DNA of 64,000 nt from Bordetella genomosp. 12 (GCF_002261355.1 NZ_NEVU01000001.1:992001-1056000), one strand, 5' to 3'; numbered from the stretch's first letter, positions 41,591 through 50,683 are shown. Made by a program: numbers and translations. Notes: generated by a model not told the origin, from the sequence alone.

Positions 41591-42090
41591 CGGAAGGCTG
41601 CGAGGTCGGCGAAGCAGCAGCGCGCCAGCGCCCGGACGATGTGGCGTTTGACGGTGGGCACGGACACGCCCAGCGTCGCGGCGACCTCGGCATGGGTCTG
41701 GCCGTCCAGTTGCGACAACAAAAAGGCGCGGCGCACGATGGCCGGCAGACCGTCGAGCTGGCGATCGAGTTCGAACAGAGTTTCCAGCAGCAGGGCGCGC
41801 TCTTCCGGCGAGCGGGCCAGGGGCTGCGGCGCCAGGGCCAGCGCCTCCAGGTAGGCGCGTTCGAGTTTTTCGCGCCGCCAGTGGTTCGACAGCAGCCGCT
41901 GCGCCACGGTGGTCAGAAAGGCGCGCGGCTCGTCCAGGGCGGCGGGGACGCGCTCGCTGCACAGCAGGCGGATGAACGTGTCGTGCGCCAGGTCGGCGGC
42001 CTGTTCCGTATTGCCCAGACGGCGCTGCAGCCACCCTCGCAACCAGGAGTGGTGGTCGATATAGAGGGTTTCTAGGGTCGTGGGCTGCAC
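41587..42090 (-). CDS. ECF sigma-70 factor, FecI-like (2)
   Basis: 167 aa. Region 2 'YIDHHSWLRGWLQRRLGNTEQAADLAHDTFIRLL' and region 4 'QLDGQTHAEVAATLGVSVPTVKRHIVRAL' are those of the FecI group ('DLAHDTFIRLL' being diagnostic). It heads a module of sigma, FecR and TonB receptor transcribed leftward. A Fur box lies 68-86 bp upstream. Confidence 0.93.
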   Translation of the reverse strand: MQPTTLETLYIDHHSWLRGWLQRRLGNTEQAADLAHDTFIRLLCSERVPAALDEPRAFLTTVAQRLLSNHWRREKLERAYLEALALAPQPLARSPEERALLLETLFELDRQLDGLPAIVRRAFLLSQLDGQTHAEVAATLGVSVPTVKRHIVRALARCCFADLAAFR

Positions 42091-42157
42091 ACAGAATCTC
42101 GCCGTTTGCCTGATTGGGCTGGCGTGCTGTCTCGCGCGTCCGGCCGGGGATCAAACC

Positions 42158-42176
42158 GGTAATAGTAATCGTTATT
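42158..42176. promoter_or_regulatory. Fur box between ECF sigma gene and small-protein gene
   Basis: GGTAATAGTAATCGTTATT matches 14 of 19 positions of the Fur consensus. It is 68 bp before the sigma gene start and 80 bp before the plus-strand gene at 42256, so it could act on both directions. Confidence 0.65.
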
Positions 42177-42255
42177 GTTTTTCGGGTCGAAATCGGTGCT
42201 GCAGCGCCCGCGCCGCGGCCGTATCATGAACAGGGCAGGGAGCAAGGAGCAGGCG

Positions 42256-42582
42256 ATGGATCTGGAAACGGCGTATTGGGATGGCGAGCTGGTGATTTCG
42301 GTGCAACCGCGCGAGGTGCGCATGAGTCACTGGATCCATGCGCCTCGGGCTTGGCGCGCTTCCGACGGCCAGTGGCTGTTCGACCTGACCGGCAGCGATT
42401 GGGATCTCTACGGCGTCAGCGGCGAGGACGAAGACTGCCTGGTCCTGGCTCTGCGGCGTTACCCGGGCGGCCAGGGTCTGTTGCGGCTGACGATCGCGCG
42501 CGGCAGCCTGCAAATGCACCTCGAAGGCCAGGCGGTCGAGGCCGGGGATTTGCTGCCGCGCCTGCAGGCCATGCCGCGCTGA
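42256..42582 (+). CDS. Conserved-looking small protein of unknown function
   Basis: 108 aa from ATG 42256, behind AAGGAGC. Opens 'MDLETAYWDGELVISVQPREVRMSHWIHAPR'-like; the pattern of alternating polar and hydrophobic residues ('LVLALRRYPGG', 'LLRLTIARGSLQMHLEGQ') suggests a mostly beta soluble protein. No signal peptide or membrane segment, no motif I recognise. Codon use matches its neighbours. It shares an intergenic region and perhaps a Fur box with the sigma factor, so iron-responsive expression is possible. Confidence 0.65.
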   Translation: MDLETAYWDGELVISVQPREVRMSHWIHAPRAWRASDGQWLFDLTGSDWDLYGVSGEDEDCLVLALRRYPGGQGLLRLTIARGSLQMHLEGQAVEAGDLLPRLQAMPR

Positions 42583-42725
42583 GGCGGCCACTGTTGCCAG
42601 CGCTGGAACAATCTGTCCCGTACTGGTGTGCGGATGCAGTGCAATAAACGCTGGCACCCCGGCTGGCTGGCTAGGTAGAATCCCTCACGTCTCCTCTCTG
42701 TTCAACCCTCAAAGGCAATAAGGTC

Positions 42726-43325
42726 ATGAGCAACGCTTATCTCGACGCGCTCAAGCAGCGCCGCACCCAATACGCCCTGGGCCGCAATGTTTCCCTGTCC
42801 AAGGAAGCCCTGGTCAATCTGATCCAGGAAGCCATCAAGCACAGCCCGTCTTCCTTCAATTCGCAGACTTCGCGCGCCGTGGTGCTGTTTGGCGCCGAAA
42901 GCGAAAAGCTCTGGGCCCTGGCCACCGACGAAGTGCGCAAGGTCGCGCCGGCCGAGGGTTTCGAAAAGACCGAAGCCAAGCTCAAGAGCTTTGCCGCCGG
43001 CGTGGGCACGGTGCTGTTCTTCGAAGACCAGGACGTCGTGCGCGGCCTGCAGGAGAAGTTCGCGCTGTACGCCGACAACTTCCCGGTCTGGTCGGAGCAA
43101 TCCAGCGGCATGGCCCAATTGTCGGTGTGGTCGGCCCTGGCCAGCGCCGGCGTGGGCGCCAGCCTGCAGCACTACAACCCGCTGATCGACGGCGTGGTGG
43201 CGCGCGAGTGGAAGGTGCCGGCTTCGTGGAAGCTGCGCGCGCAGATGCCCTTCGGCTCGAACGAGTCGTCGCAGACGGAAAAGGCCTTCATGAACGACGC
43301 GGACCGCTTCATCGTGGTCGGCTGA
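42726..43325 (+). CDS. Nitroreductase family protein (Frm2/Hbn1 type)
   Basis: 199 aa, FMN-binding fold. Start 'YLDALKQRRTQYALGRNVSLSKEALVNLIQEAIKHSPSSFNSQTSR' (landmark) matches the short nitroreductase branch related to yeast Frm2/Hbn1 and Lactococcus CinD; 'RRTQYAL' and 'SPSSFNSQ' are the flavin contacts. These reduce nitroaromatics or quinones and take part in oxidative stress defence. Monocistronic, with its own strong terminator. Confidence 0.88.
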   Translation: MSNAYLDALKQRRTQYALGRNVSLSKEALVNLIQEAIKHSPSSFNSQTSRAVVLFGAESEKLWALATDEVRKVAPAEGFEKTEAKLKSFAAGVGTVLFFEDQDVVRGLQEKFALYADNFPVWSEQSSGMAQLSVWSALASAGVGASLQHYNPLIDGVVAREWKVPASWKLRAQMPFGSNESSQTEKAFMNDADRFIVVG

Positions 43326-43340
43326 TCGTTCCGGTCTGAA

Positions 43341-43372
43341 ATGCAACAGGGGCCTGCGGGCCCCTGTTGCAT
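43341..43372. terminator. Strong bidirectional terminator
   Basis: Fourteen-bp perfect stem ATGCAACAGGGGCC/GGCCCCTGTTGCAT with loop TGCG, between the converging nitroreductase and GST genes. A/T at the stem ends gives short T tracts in both directions. Confidence 0.8.
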
Positions 43373-43402
43373 TTGTGGCCCGCCTGGGGCGGGCCTGCGG
43401 CG

Positions 43403-44263
43403 TCAGGCCTTGGCGACCTTGTCGAAGTCGCTGGCGTCGTGACGTTCGGGCAGTTGCTCCGACAGCGGGCCGCGCACGCGGTTGACGATGCGCCCGCGTT
43501 GCACGGCGGGGCGGGCCAGCAGCGTGTCGGCCCACCGCAGCACATGGCGGTACTCGTGCGCGGCAAGAAACTCGGCCGCGTCGTAGATCCAGCCCTTGAC
43601 CAGGCCGCCATACCAGGGAAAGACCGCCATGTCGGCGATCGTGTAGGTGTCGCCGGCGAGAAAGGCGTTATCGGCCAGGCGGCGGTCCAGCACATCGAGC
43701 TGGCGCTTGGTTTCCATGGTGAAGCGGTCGATGGCGTACTCGATTTTGACGGTGGCGTAGGCATAGAAGTGGCCGAAGCCGCCGCCCACATAGGGGCCGC
43801 TGCCCATCTGCCAGAACAGCCAGGACAGGCACTCGGCACGCTGCGCCGGATCGGCCGGCAGAAAATCGCCGAACTTCTCGGCCAGGTAGAGCAGAATCGC
43901 GCCGGACTCGAACACCCGTATGGGCGTGGCGCCCGAGCGGTCCATCAGGGCGGGGATCTTGGAGTTGGGGTTGATGTCGACAAAGCCGCTGCCGAACTGA
44001 TCACCCTCGCCGATACGGATGAGCCATGCATCGTATTCGGCACCCGTGTGCCCGCGCGCCAGCAGCTCTTCGAGCAGGATGGTGACTTTCTGGCCATTGG
44101 GCGTGCCCAGCGAATAGAGCTGCAGCGGATGGCGGCCCACCGGCAGGATTTTGTCGTGGGTCGCGCCGGAGATGGGGCGGTTCAGGCTGGAGGCATTGGA
44201 GGCGGTGCTGGCGCTGTGCTTGTTCCAGGTCCAGACCTTGGGAGGGGTGTATTCCGTCGTCAT
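43403..44263 (-). CDS. Glutathione S-transferase-like disulfide reductase, YghU type
   Basis: 286 aa, the length of YghU/YfcG-type Nu-class GSTs. Extended N-terminus 'YTPPKVWTWNKHSASTASNASSLNRPISG', then the thioredoxin-like domain with 'LYSLGTPNGQKVTILLEELL' and 'VDINPNSKIPALMD', 'VFESGAILLYLAEKFG', followed by the helical domain. Asn in 'GTPNGQKV' is the likely glutathione contact in place of the usual Ser/Tyr/Cys. Disulfide-bond oxidoreductase with two glutathione molecules in the family. Confidence 0.88.
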   Translation of the reverse strand: MTTEYTPPKVWTWNKHSASTASNASSLNRPISGATHDKILPVGRHPLQLYSLGTPNGQKVTILLEELLARGHTGAEYDAWLIRIGEGDQFGSGFVDINPNSKIPALMDRSGATPIRVFESGAILLYLAEKFGDFLPADPAQRAECLSWLFWQMGSGPYVGGGFGHFYAYATVKIEYAIDRFTMETKRQLDVLDRRLADNAFLAGDTYTIADMAVFPWYGGLVKGWIYDAAEFLAAHEYRHVLRWADTLLARPAVQRGRIVNRVRGPLSEQLPERHDASDFDKVAKA

Positions 44264-44368
44264 GGGGGGCGCTCCGGTAGGGGATGACGAGAACGATTGT
44301 CCCGCCTTTTGCCGCCGGGGCGTCCATTACCCCTGCCGGAGCGCGTGGTTTCAGCCGCCTGCCAGCCT

Positions 44369-45034
44369 TTAGCCGGCCAGGTGCGCGCGCACCTGATTCA
44401 GCAGCAGCGGCAGCGCGCCGGAAAAAAAGTGGTCCGCGCCGGGCACCACGATGACCGGATGCCCGCTGGGCCGCGCCCATTCCATCAGCAAGGCCAGGGG
44501 CGCCTGCGCATCCCGTTCGCCATGGATGAGGGTGACCGATTCCGGCAGTTCGGGCGTGTCGTAGAAGCGTTCGGCCGGCACTTCGCCCACGGGCAGACCG
44601 GCCAGCGCCACGCGCTCGGCGGGGGTGCCGGCATCGAGCAGGGCGCGCGCCACGCGCGCCTGCACATAGGCGCCAAACGAAAACCCCACCAGTGCCAGCG
44701 GCAGGCCCGGCGCCTGGGTTCGCAACGCCCGCGCCAGGGCCAGCATGTCCGTGCTTTCGCCCTCGCCATGATCGTATTGGCCGGCGCTGCCGCCCACGCC
44801 GCGAAACGCCGGGCGCACGGCCAGCCAGCCGTCGTCGCGCAAAGTATGGGCCAGGCGGTGCGGAATCTTGTGCCGCGGGCTGCCGCCCAGCAGCGGTTGG
44901 GGATGGGTGATGAGGGCGATGCCGCGCGGCGGCCCGCAGGGCGCGTCCACGAGCACCTCGATGTCGCCGGCCGGGCCGGCAAACAGGTGGGTTTCGGTTT
45001 TGCCGGCGGCGGTGGCAATCAGGGGCGCGGGCAT
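44369..45034 (-). CDS. Alpha/beta hydrolase of the dienelactone-hydrolase-like (KynB-free) short type
   Basis: 221 aa from ATG 45034. 'IALITHPQPLLGGSPRHKIPHRLAHTL' and 'NFRGVGGS'-like 'AFRGVGGSAG' mark the family of small bacterial hydrolases annotated as CIB/XANC-type or 'alpha/beta superfamily'. Nucleophile Ser in 'LVGFSFGAYVQ', acid Asp in 'IHGERDAQAP', His in 'PGADHFFSG'. Cytoplasmic; substrate unknown. Confidence 0.82.
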   Translation of the reverse strand: MPAPLIATAAGKTETHLFAGPAGDIEVLVDAPCGPPRGIALITHPQPLLGGSPRHKIPHRLAHTLRDDGWLAVRPAFRGVGGSAGQYDHGEGESTDMLALARALRTQAPGLPLALVGFSFGAYVQARVARALLDAGTPAERVALAGLPVGEVPAERFYDTPELPESVTLIHGERDAQAPLALLMEWARPSGHPVIVVPGADHFFSGALPLLLNQVRAHLAG

Positions 45035-45352
45035 GCGAGGTTCCGTCAGGTTAGGGCAGGCGCTATCGTAGCGCGGCGCAAAGCGGCAGACGCCGGCCTG
45101 ACCCTCCGGACGCGTGCCGCACGGCGTTTTGGTCTCGGTGTTTACCCTCGACGGGCCCCCCCGCGCGGGCTCAGTAGTTACCACTAGCCGGGCAGGGGTC
45201 TCCCAGGGACACGCGGGGGTTTTCATTTGAGATATAACCCTGCGGAATAGGCAGTGCAGCTTAAGGACTTTGACGCCATGTTGTCCGGGTTTTAGTCTGC
45301 GCTACATCCAACAATGGCCACGCTGAGATGTGGCGAAATCCAGGGGAACTCC
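45035..45352. other. Intergenic region between divergent hydrolase and peptide-binding-protein genes
   Basis: 318 bp with no supportable gene. A small hairpin GCGCTATCGTAGCGC lies at 45060-45074, near the hydrolase start. The part nearest the binding-protein gene (about 45215-45250, TTTTCATTTGAGATATAACC) is the only AT-rich stretch and the most likely promoter. Confidence 0.5.
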
Positions 45353-46915
45353 ATGAAGCGGAAAGTCTTGATGCGTTGCGGTCTGGTGGTGGCGCTGGCG
45401 GCCTGTGGCCTGTCCTCTTCGGCCTGGGCCGATGCGCGGCAGATGCTGCGTGTGAGCTCCGGTGCGGCCGACAACGCCACGCTGGATCCGCACCGCGCCA
45501 CCTCCACGGCCGACAAGGGCGTGGCGGCTGAAATGTTCAATGCGCTGGTGCGCTTTCCGCCCGGCAGCGCCGACCCGAAAGCGCTGGAGGCCGATCTGGC
45601 CGAGCGCTGGGAGTCCTCGCCCGACAGCAAGACCTGGACCTTCCATCTGCGTCATGGCGTGAAGTTCCACGGCGGTTACGGCGAGCTCAAGGCCGATGAC
45701 GTGGTCTATTCCATCCAGCGCGCCGCGGATCCCAACCGCTCCAGCTTCGCCGCCGCCTTCGGGCTGATCGACAAGGTCGAGGCCCTGGACGATTACACGG
45801 TGCGCTTTACGCTCAAGTACCCGGACGCCGCCTTCCTGGGACGCGTGTCCAACTACCACGGCGGCAACATCGTGAGCAAAAAGGCCGCCGAGAAACTGGG
45901 CGACAAGTTCGGCGCCACGCCCGTGGGCACGGGGCCGTTCGCCTTTGGCGAGCATGTCACGCAGCAATACGTCAAGCTGGTGGCCAACGATGATTACTTC
46001 CGCGGCAAGCCCAAGCTGGCCGGCATCATGTACCGCATGATTCCTTCCGACAGCGCGCGCGAGCTGGCCTTCACGTCCAATGAGATCGATGTGATGCAGG
46101 GCAAGCGCGAGCAGCGCTGGGTCGAGCGTTCGGGCAAGCGCGGCATGCAGGTCGATATTTTCGAGCCGGCCGAGTTCCGCACGCTGCACGTCAACCGCAA
46201 CATCAAACCGCTGGACAATCCCAAAGTGCGCGAGGCCATTGCCGCGGCCATCAACGTCGATGAAATCGTGCGCTATGCCGGCAAGGACGTGGCCGACAAG
46301 GGCTGTTCGGTCGTGCCCAATGGCTATCTGGGCCAGGATTGCGGTGTGGGCGCCTACGCCTACGATGTCGAGCGCGCCAAGAAGCTGCTGGCCGAGGCGG
46401 GGTTCCCCAACGGCATCCAGATCAAATCCGTGGTGTCGAATATCTCGGCGCAGCAACCCATCATGGAGATCGTGCAGGCGCAGCTGGGCAAGGCCGGCAT
46501 CAAGCTGGACATGGAGGTGGTCGACCATGCCACCTACCAGGCCAAGAGCCGGCAGGATCTGAGCGGGCTGGTGTTCTACGGCGCGGCCCGTTTCCCGAAT
46601 GCCGACACCTATCTGACCGAGTTCTACGACTCGGCCGCGGCCATCGGCGCGCCGGGCGCGATGTCGAACTTCTCGCATTGCAGCGTGGCCGATGATGCCA
46701 TCCGCCAGGCCCGCGTCGAACCGGATGCGCAAAAGCAGCTGGCGCTGTGGAAGGATGCGCAAGCCAAGATCCGCGCCGATGTCTGCGCCGTGCCGCTGTT
46801 CGGCCTCAAGCAGGTGTGGGTGCACAGCGACCGCGTGAAGTACGGCTACAAGCTGGGCGGCGCGCTCAATCTGCAGCCGCCCATCACCGAGCAGACCAGC
46901 GTCACTGCCCCTTAA
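45353..46915 (+). CDS. Dipeptide/opine-type ABC transporter substrate-binding protein (SBP_bac_5)
   Basis: 520 aa from ATG 45353; signal peptide to 'LSSSAWA-DA'. The DppA/OppA fold is shown by 'LDPHRATSTADKGVAAEMFNALV', 'DLAERWESSPDSKTWTFHLRHGVKFHGG' and 'ADDVVYSIQRAADP'. Its permeases and ATPases are at 51801-55586, past a convergent LysR gene and four dehydrogenase-subunit genes. The ligand is probably the amine or opine-like compound oxidised by those subunits. Its 3' end overlaps the converging LysR gene by 14 bp. Confidence 0.92.
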   Translation: MKRKVLMRCGLVVALAACGLSSSAWADARQMLRVSSGAADNATLDPHRATSTADKGVAAEMFNALVRFPPGSADPKALEADLAERWESSPDSKTWTFHLRHGVKFHGGYGELKADDVVYSIQRAADPNRSSFAAAFGLIDKVEALDDYTVRFTLKYPDAAFLGRVSNYHGGNIVSKKAAEKLGDKFGATPVGTGPFAFGEHVTQQYVKLVANDDYFRGKPKLAGIMYRMIPSDSARELAFTSNEIDVMQGKREQRWVERSGKRGMQVDIFEPAEFRTLHVNRNIKPLDNPKVREAIAAAINVDEIVRYAGKDVADKGCSVVPNGYLGQDCGVGAYAYDVERAKKLLAEAGFPNGIQIKSVVSNISAQQPIMEIVQAQLGKAGIKLDMEVVDHATYQAKSRQDLSGLVFYGAARFPNADTYLTEFYDSAAAIGAPGAMSNFSHCSVADDAIRQARVEPDAQKQLALWKDAQAKIRADVCAVPLFGLKQVWVHSDRVKYGYKLGGALNLQPPITEQTSVTAP

Positions 46916-47819
46916 GGACTTCGCGCGAGACTTGCGCGGCGGTGTCGCGCACGTCTTGCACGAAATCTTCGATCAGCGCCGCGTTGCGCGACGCCTGAGC
47001 CCGGCACAGTTGGAAATGAAAATGCAGCTCCGGATCGAAGCGCCGCAGCACGAGGCGGCTTTGCATGCCTTCGGCGAACAGCGGATGGATCAGCGACACC
47101 CCCAGACCGGCGGCGACGAACTCACAGGCCGTCGGCGCGGTGTTGGTGTCGACCACCACATTGATGGGCAGCCCGGCCGTGTTGAAGGCCTGCTGCACCA
47201 ATTGATGGGTCTGGCTGTCCGCGCCGAAGGACACGAAGGGCAGGCCGGCCAGATCGCGCGGCCGGATCACCCGTTTGCGCGTCAGGACATGGTTGACGGG
47301 CATGGCACAGACCAGGGGCTGGCGGAACAGCGGCTCGCGGTCGATGTAGGGGTTGTCCACGTGACTGCCCAGCAGGGCCACATCGATATGGCGCGTGGCC
47401 AGCCAGTCGGCCAGAAAGAGCGAGCCCCGGCTCTGGATGGACACGCGGACATCGGGATGGCGCTTGAGGAACTGCATCGTCACGCGGCGGGTGAAGGCGC
47501 CGGCCAGCGCCGGGAGCACGCCCACGTTGAGGGTGCGCTGCTCGGCGCGGCGGATGGATTCGACCGCCTGTTCGACCTGGCGCAAGCCGTTGAAGACCCG
47601 GTCGATCTCGCGGTAGAGGCGCATGCCCTGCGCGGTGGGCGCGAGCTTGCCGCGCACCCGGTCAAAGAGCGTGAGGCCGCTGTCGGCCTCCAGATGGCTG
47701 AGCAGTTTGCTCACGGCGGGCTGCGAAACGCCCAGCGCGGTGGCCGCCTGGCTGACCGTGCCGTGCTCGATCACCGCCTTGAAGGCTTCGATCTGGCGGA
47801 GATTGAGGACGTCTTTCAT
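46902..47819 (-). CDS. LysR-type transcriptional regulator
   Basis: 305 aa from ATG 47819 ('MKDVLNLRQIEAF'). HTH 'FKAVIEHGTVSQAATALGVSQPAVSKLLSHLE' (landmark), effector domain with 'LNVGVLPALAGAFTRRV' and 'EFVAAGLGVSLIHPLFAEG'. The pattern is like regulators of opine and amino-acid uptake (OccR/NocR). Divergent from the dehydrogenase/Dpp operon with 44 bp between starts, so it most likely governs that operon. Confidence 0.9.
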   Translation of the reverse strand: MKDVLNLRQIEAFKAVIEHGTVSQAATALGVSQPAVSKLLSHLEADSGLTLFDRVRGKLAPTAQGMRLYREIDRVFNGLRQVEQAVESIRRAEQRTLNVGVLPALAGAFTRRVTMQFLKRHPDVRVSIQSRGSLFLADWLATRHIDVALLGSHVDNPYIDREPLFRQPLVCAMPVNHVLTRKRVIRPRDLAGLPFVSFGADSQTHQLVQQAFNTAGLPINVVVDTNTAPTACEFVAAGLGVSLIHPLFAEGMQSRLVLRRFDPELHFHFQLCRAQASRNAALIEDFVQDVRDTAAQVSREVLKGQ

Positions 47820-47863
47820 GAGCAGAAACGGACATGAATACAGAGGGTAGTCAAAAAGGTTAT

Positions 47864-49009
47864 ATGGCCGTGGCGGACAAGGCAAGCGCCGAAGCCGATG
47901 TCATCGTGGCTGGCGCGGGCATGGTGGGCGCGGCCATCGCCTACGGGCTGGCGGGCCTGGGGCAGCGCGTGCTGCTGATCGACGGCGCCGATACCGACTA
48001 TCGCGCCGCCAAAGCCAACTTCGGCCTGGTGTGGCTGCAAGGCAAAGGGCAGGGCAACCCGCACTATCAGCGCCTGTCGCACCGGTCGGTGTTGGCGTGG
48101 CCGGCGTTTGCCAGCGAGCTCGAGGAGGTCAGCGGCATAGACCTGCAATATGAGCGGCGCGGCGGCCTGCATTTCTGTCTGGGCGAGCAGGAACTGCAGG
48201 CGCGCGCGGCGCGCATGCAGGCCTGGCGCCAGCAGGCGCCCGAGGTTGGTGACTGTGTAAGCATCCTGGCGCGTGACGAGTTGCTGCGGCGCTTTCCGGG
48301 GCTGCGCCTGGGCCCGGACGTCAGCGGCGCGAGCGTGGGCGAACTGGACGGCCACGCCAATCCCTTGCGGCTGCTGGCAGCCCTGCAGGCGGGGTTTCAG
48401 CAGCGCGGCGGCCGGCTGTGGGGAAATGCGCCCGTGAGCGCCATCCGGCCGATGACGGGCGGCGGGTTTGAAATCGATGCCGGCGGACGCCGGGCACGCG
48501 CCGCGCGCCTGGTCATCGCGGCGGGCCTGGGCTGCATCGGCCTGGGGCCGATGGTGGGGCTGGATGTGCCCTTGCGGCCGCAGCGCGGGCAGATCATGGT
48601 GACCGAACGGCTCGCGCCGCTGCTGCCCGTGCCGGGCAGCGGTATCCGCCAGACCGGCGAAGGCACCGTCATGGTGGGCCTGACGCAGGAGGAGGTGGGC
48701 TACGACCTGTCGACCACCACCGATGCGGCCGTGCGCATGAGCCGTAATGCTTTGCGCATCCTGCCGGCGCTGGCGCAGGCCCGGCTGGTGCGCCAATGGT
48801 CCTGTCTGCGCGTCATGACGCCGGACGGCTGTCCTGTCTATGCCTCCTCGCAGCAATTTCCCGGCGCTGATATCGCGCTTTGTCATTCGGGCGTCACCCT
48901 GGCGGCCCTGCACGCCGGCGACTACGCGCGCGGCCTGGCCGCGGGTGCCCCGCCTTCTTTCCTGGAAGTCTTCCATCATGAGCGCTTCAATGTTCAGAAA
49001 GTTGCATGA
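47864..49009 (+). CDS. DAO-type FAD amino-acid/opine dehydrogenase subunit (1)
   Basis: 381 aa from ATG 47864, preceded by AAAAAGG; an ATG at 47834 would add ten residues. FAD fold 'VIVAGAGMVGAAIAYGLAGLGQRVLLID' (GxGxxG, landmark) and DadA-like C-terminal 'RVMTPDGCPVYASSQQFPGADIALCHSGVTLAALHAGDYARGLA' features. Corresponds to HcnC, the beta subunit of opine oxidases or of D-hydroxyproline dehydrogenase. Overlaps the [2Fe-2S] subunit gene by 32 bp. Confidence 0.88.
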   Translation: MAVADKASAEADVIVAGAGMVGAAIAYGLAGLGQRVLLIDGADTDYRAAKANFGLVWLQGKGQGNPHYQRLSHRSVLAWPAFASELEEVSGIDLQYERRGGLHFCLGEQELQARAARMQAWRQQAPEVGDCVSILARDELLRRFPGLRLGPDVSGASVGELDGHANPLRLLAALQAGFQQRGGRLWGNAPVSAIRPMTGGGFEIDAGGRRARAARLVIAAGLGCIGLGPMVGLDVPLRPQRGQIMVTERLAPLLPVPGSGIRQTGEGTVMVGLTQEEVGYDLSTTTDAAVRMSRNALRILPALAQARLVRQWSCLRVMTPDGCPVYASSQQFPGADIALCHSGVTLAALHAGDYARGLAAGAPPSFLEVFHHERFNVQKVA

Positions 49010-49286
49010 ATCCGGTGCCGCGTCGCTGACGCTCACCATCGATGGCGAGCCGGTCAAGGCCGAAGCGGGCGAAAGCGTGGCGGCCGTGCTGCTGCGCCAG
49101 AGCACGCCGGCCAGCCGCAGCACGCCGGTCAATGAAAGTCCGCGCGCGCCCTATTGCATGATGGGCGTGTGTTTCGAGTGCCTGGCCGTCATCGACGGGG
49201 TGGCCTCGACGCAATCCTGTATGGTGCCGGTGCGCGAAGGCATGCGGGTCGAACGCCAGCACGGCAAGCGGAGCGTGCAAGCATGA
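48978..49286 (+). CDS. [2Fe-2S] small subunit (HcnA-like)
   Basis: 102 aa from ATG 48978. Ferredoxin-like with Cys ligands in 'YCMMGVCFECLAVIDG' (C-x4-C-x2-C) and a fourth Cys about 12 residues on ('TQSCMVPV'). N-terminal 'LTIDGEPVKAEAGESVAAVLL' is the beta-grasp start. Same size and pattern as HcnA and the gamma subunits of D-hydroxyproline dehydrogenases; carries electrons from the FAD subunits. Overlaps genes on both sides. Confidence 0.92.
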   Translation: MSASMFRKLHESGAASLTLTIDGEPVKAEAGESVAAVLLRQSTPASRSTPVNESPRAPYCMMGVCFECLAVIDGVASTQSCMVPVREGMRVERQHGKRSVQA

Positions 49287-50683
49287 AGCGCGAATTCGAT
49301 GTCGTCGTGATTGGGGCCGGCCCTGCCGGCATGAGCGCGGCCATACGCCTGCGCGAGCAGCAGATGCGGGTGTTGGTCGTCGATGAACAACCGGCGCCGG
49401 GCGGTCAGATCTGGCGCGCGGTCGAGACCGTGGCCGCCACGCAGACCGGACGGCTGCTGGGCGATGAGTATCGCGCCGGCGCGGCGCTGGCCGAGCGCTT
49501 CCGTCAGTGTGGCGCGGTTTATGAGCCGCAGACGCAGGTCTGGCAGATCGAGACCGGCTGGCACGTGTACGTGACGCGCGAAGGCCGCGCCGAAGTGGTG
49601 CGCGCCGACCGCGTCGTGCTGGCCATCGGCGCGCAGGAACGCCCGGCGCCCTTTCCGGGATGGACCCTGCCCGGCGTGCTCACCGTGGGCGCGGCGCAGA
49701 TCCTGCTCAAAACCGCGCGGCAAGTGCCGGCCGCGCCCGTCTGGGTGGCGGGCAGCGGCCCGCTGCCCTTGCTGTATATGGCGCAGTTGCTGCGCGCGGG
49801 CGGCAAGATCGCGGGCTGGCTGGACACGACCGCGCCGGGCGCTTGGCGCCGGGCGCTGCCCTGGGCCGGCGCGGCGCTGGCATCCTGGGGCGAGGTGCGC
49901 AAGGGCCTGGGCTGGCTGCGCGAGTTGAAGCAGGCCGGCGTGCGGCGCGTGCGCGGCGTGACGGGCTTGCGCGCCCTGGGCGAGAACGCCTTGCGTGAAA
50001 TCGAATACACCTTGGCCGACGGCAGCCGCCGCCGCGAGCCGGCCACGGTGTTGCTCTCGCATGAGGGCGTGGTGCCGTCCATTCACATGACACGAGCGCT
50101 CGAGTGCGCCCATCACTGGGACCCGCGCCAGGCCTGTCTGGCCCCCGACCTGGATGCCTGGGGGCAGACCAGCCGTGAAGGCGTGTACGTGGCCGGTGAC
50201 GCAGCCGGCATAGGCGGCGCGCTGGCCGCCTGCGCACGGGGCGAGCTGGTGGCCCTGGGCGTGGCCCGGCAGGCCGGCCGCCTGGAGGCGCAGGCCGCCG
50301 AGCGGGCCGCCGCGCCCTTGCGCGCCAAGCTCGACGGGCTGCTGCGCCTGCGGCCCATGCTCGACGAGATGTACCCGCCGCGCGCCAGCATTTTCAATCC
50401 GCCGGATGACACCATCGTGTGCCGCTGCGAGGAACTCACCGCCGGCGACATCCGCCGCGCGGCGCGCATCGGGCAGCCCGGCCCCAATCAAGTGAAGTCA
50501 TACACCCGCGCGGGGATGGGCCCCTGCCAGGGACGTCAGTGCGGTTACACCATCGCCCATATCGTGGCCGCCGAGGAACAGCGGCCCGTGGCCGAAGTGG
50601 GGTTCTACCGTATCCGGCCGCCGCTCAAGCCGCTCACGCTGGGCGAGCTGGCATCGCTGGACATCGAGGACGAGCAAGCATGA
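49283..50683 (+). CDS. FAD/NAD(P)-type subunit with BFD-like [2Fe-2S] domain (HcnB/OoxA-like)
   Basis: 466 aa from ATG 49283, sharing ATGA with the small subunit. N-terminal FAD motif 'VVVIGAGPAGMSAAIRLREQQMRVLVVDEQPAPGGQIW' (landmark), second nucleotide fold near 149 ('APVWVAGSGPLPLLYMAQLL'), and at the C-terminus 'DTIVCRCEELTAGDIRRAA' plus 'MGPCQGRQCGYTIA', giving the Cys-x-Cys and Cys-x4-Cys of a BFD-like iron-sulfur domain. Alpha subunit of opine-oxidase-type complexes. Confidence 0.91.
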   Translation: MKREFDVVVIGAGPAGMSAAIRLREQQMRVLVVDEQPAPGGQIWRAVETVAATQTGRLLGDEYRAGAALAERFRQCGAVYEPQTQVWQIETGWHVYVTREGRAEVVRADRVVLAIGAQERPAPFPGWTLPGVLTVGAAQILLKTARQVPAAPVWVAGSGPLPLLYMAQLLRAGGKIAGWLDTTAPGAWRRALPWAGAALASWGEVRKGLGWLRELKQAGVRRVRGVTGLRALGENALREIEYTLADGSRRREPATVLLSHEGVVPSIHMTRALECAHHWDPRQACLAPDLDAWGQTSREGVYVAGDAAGIGGALAACARGELVALGVARQAGRLEAQAAERAAAPLRAKLDGLLRLRPMLDEMYPPRASIFNPPDDTIVCRCEELTAGDIRRAARIGQPGPNQVKSYTRAGMGPCQGRQCGYTIAHIVAAEEQRPVAEVGFYRIRPPLKPLTLGELASLDIEDEQA

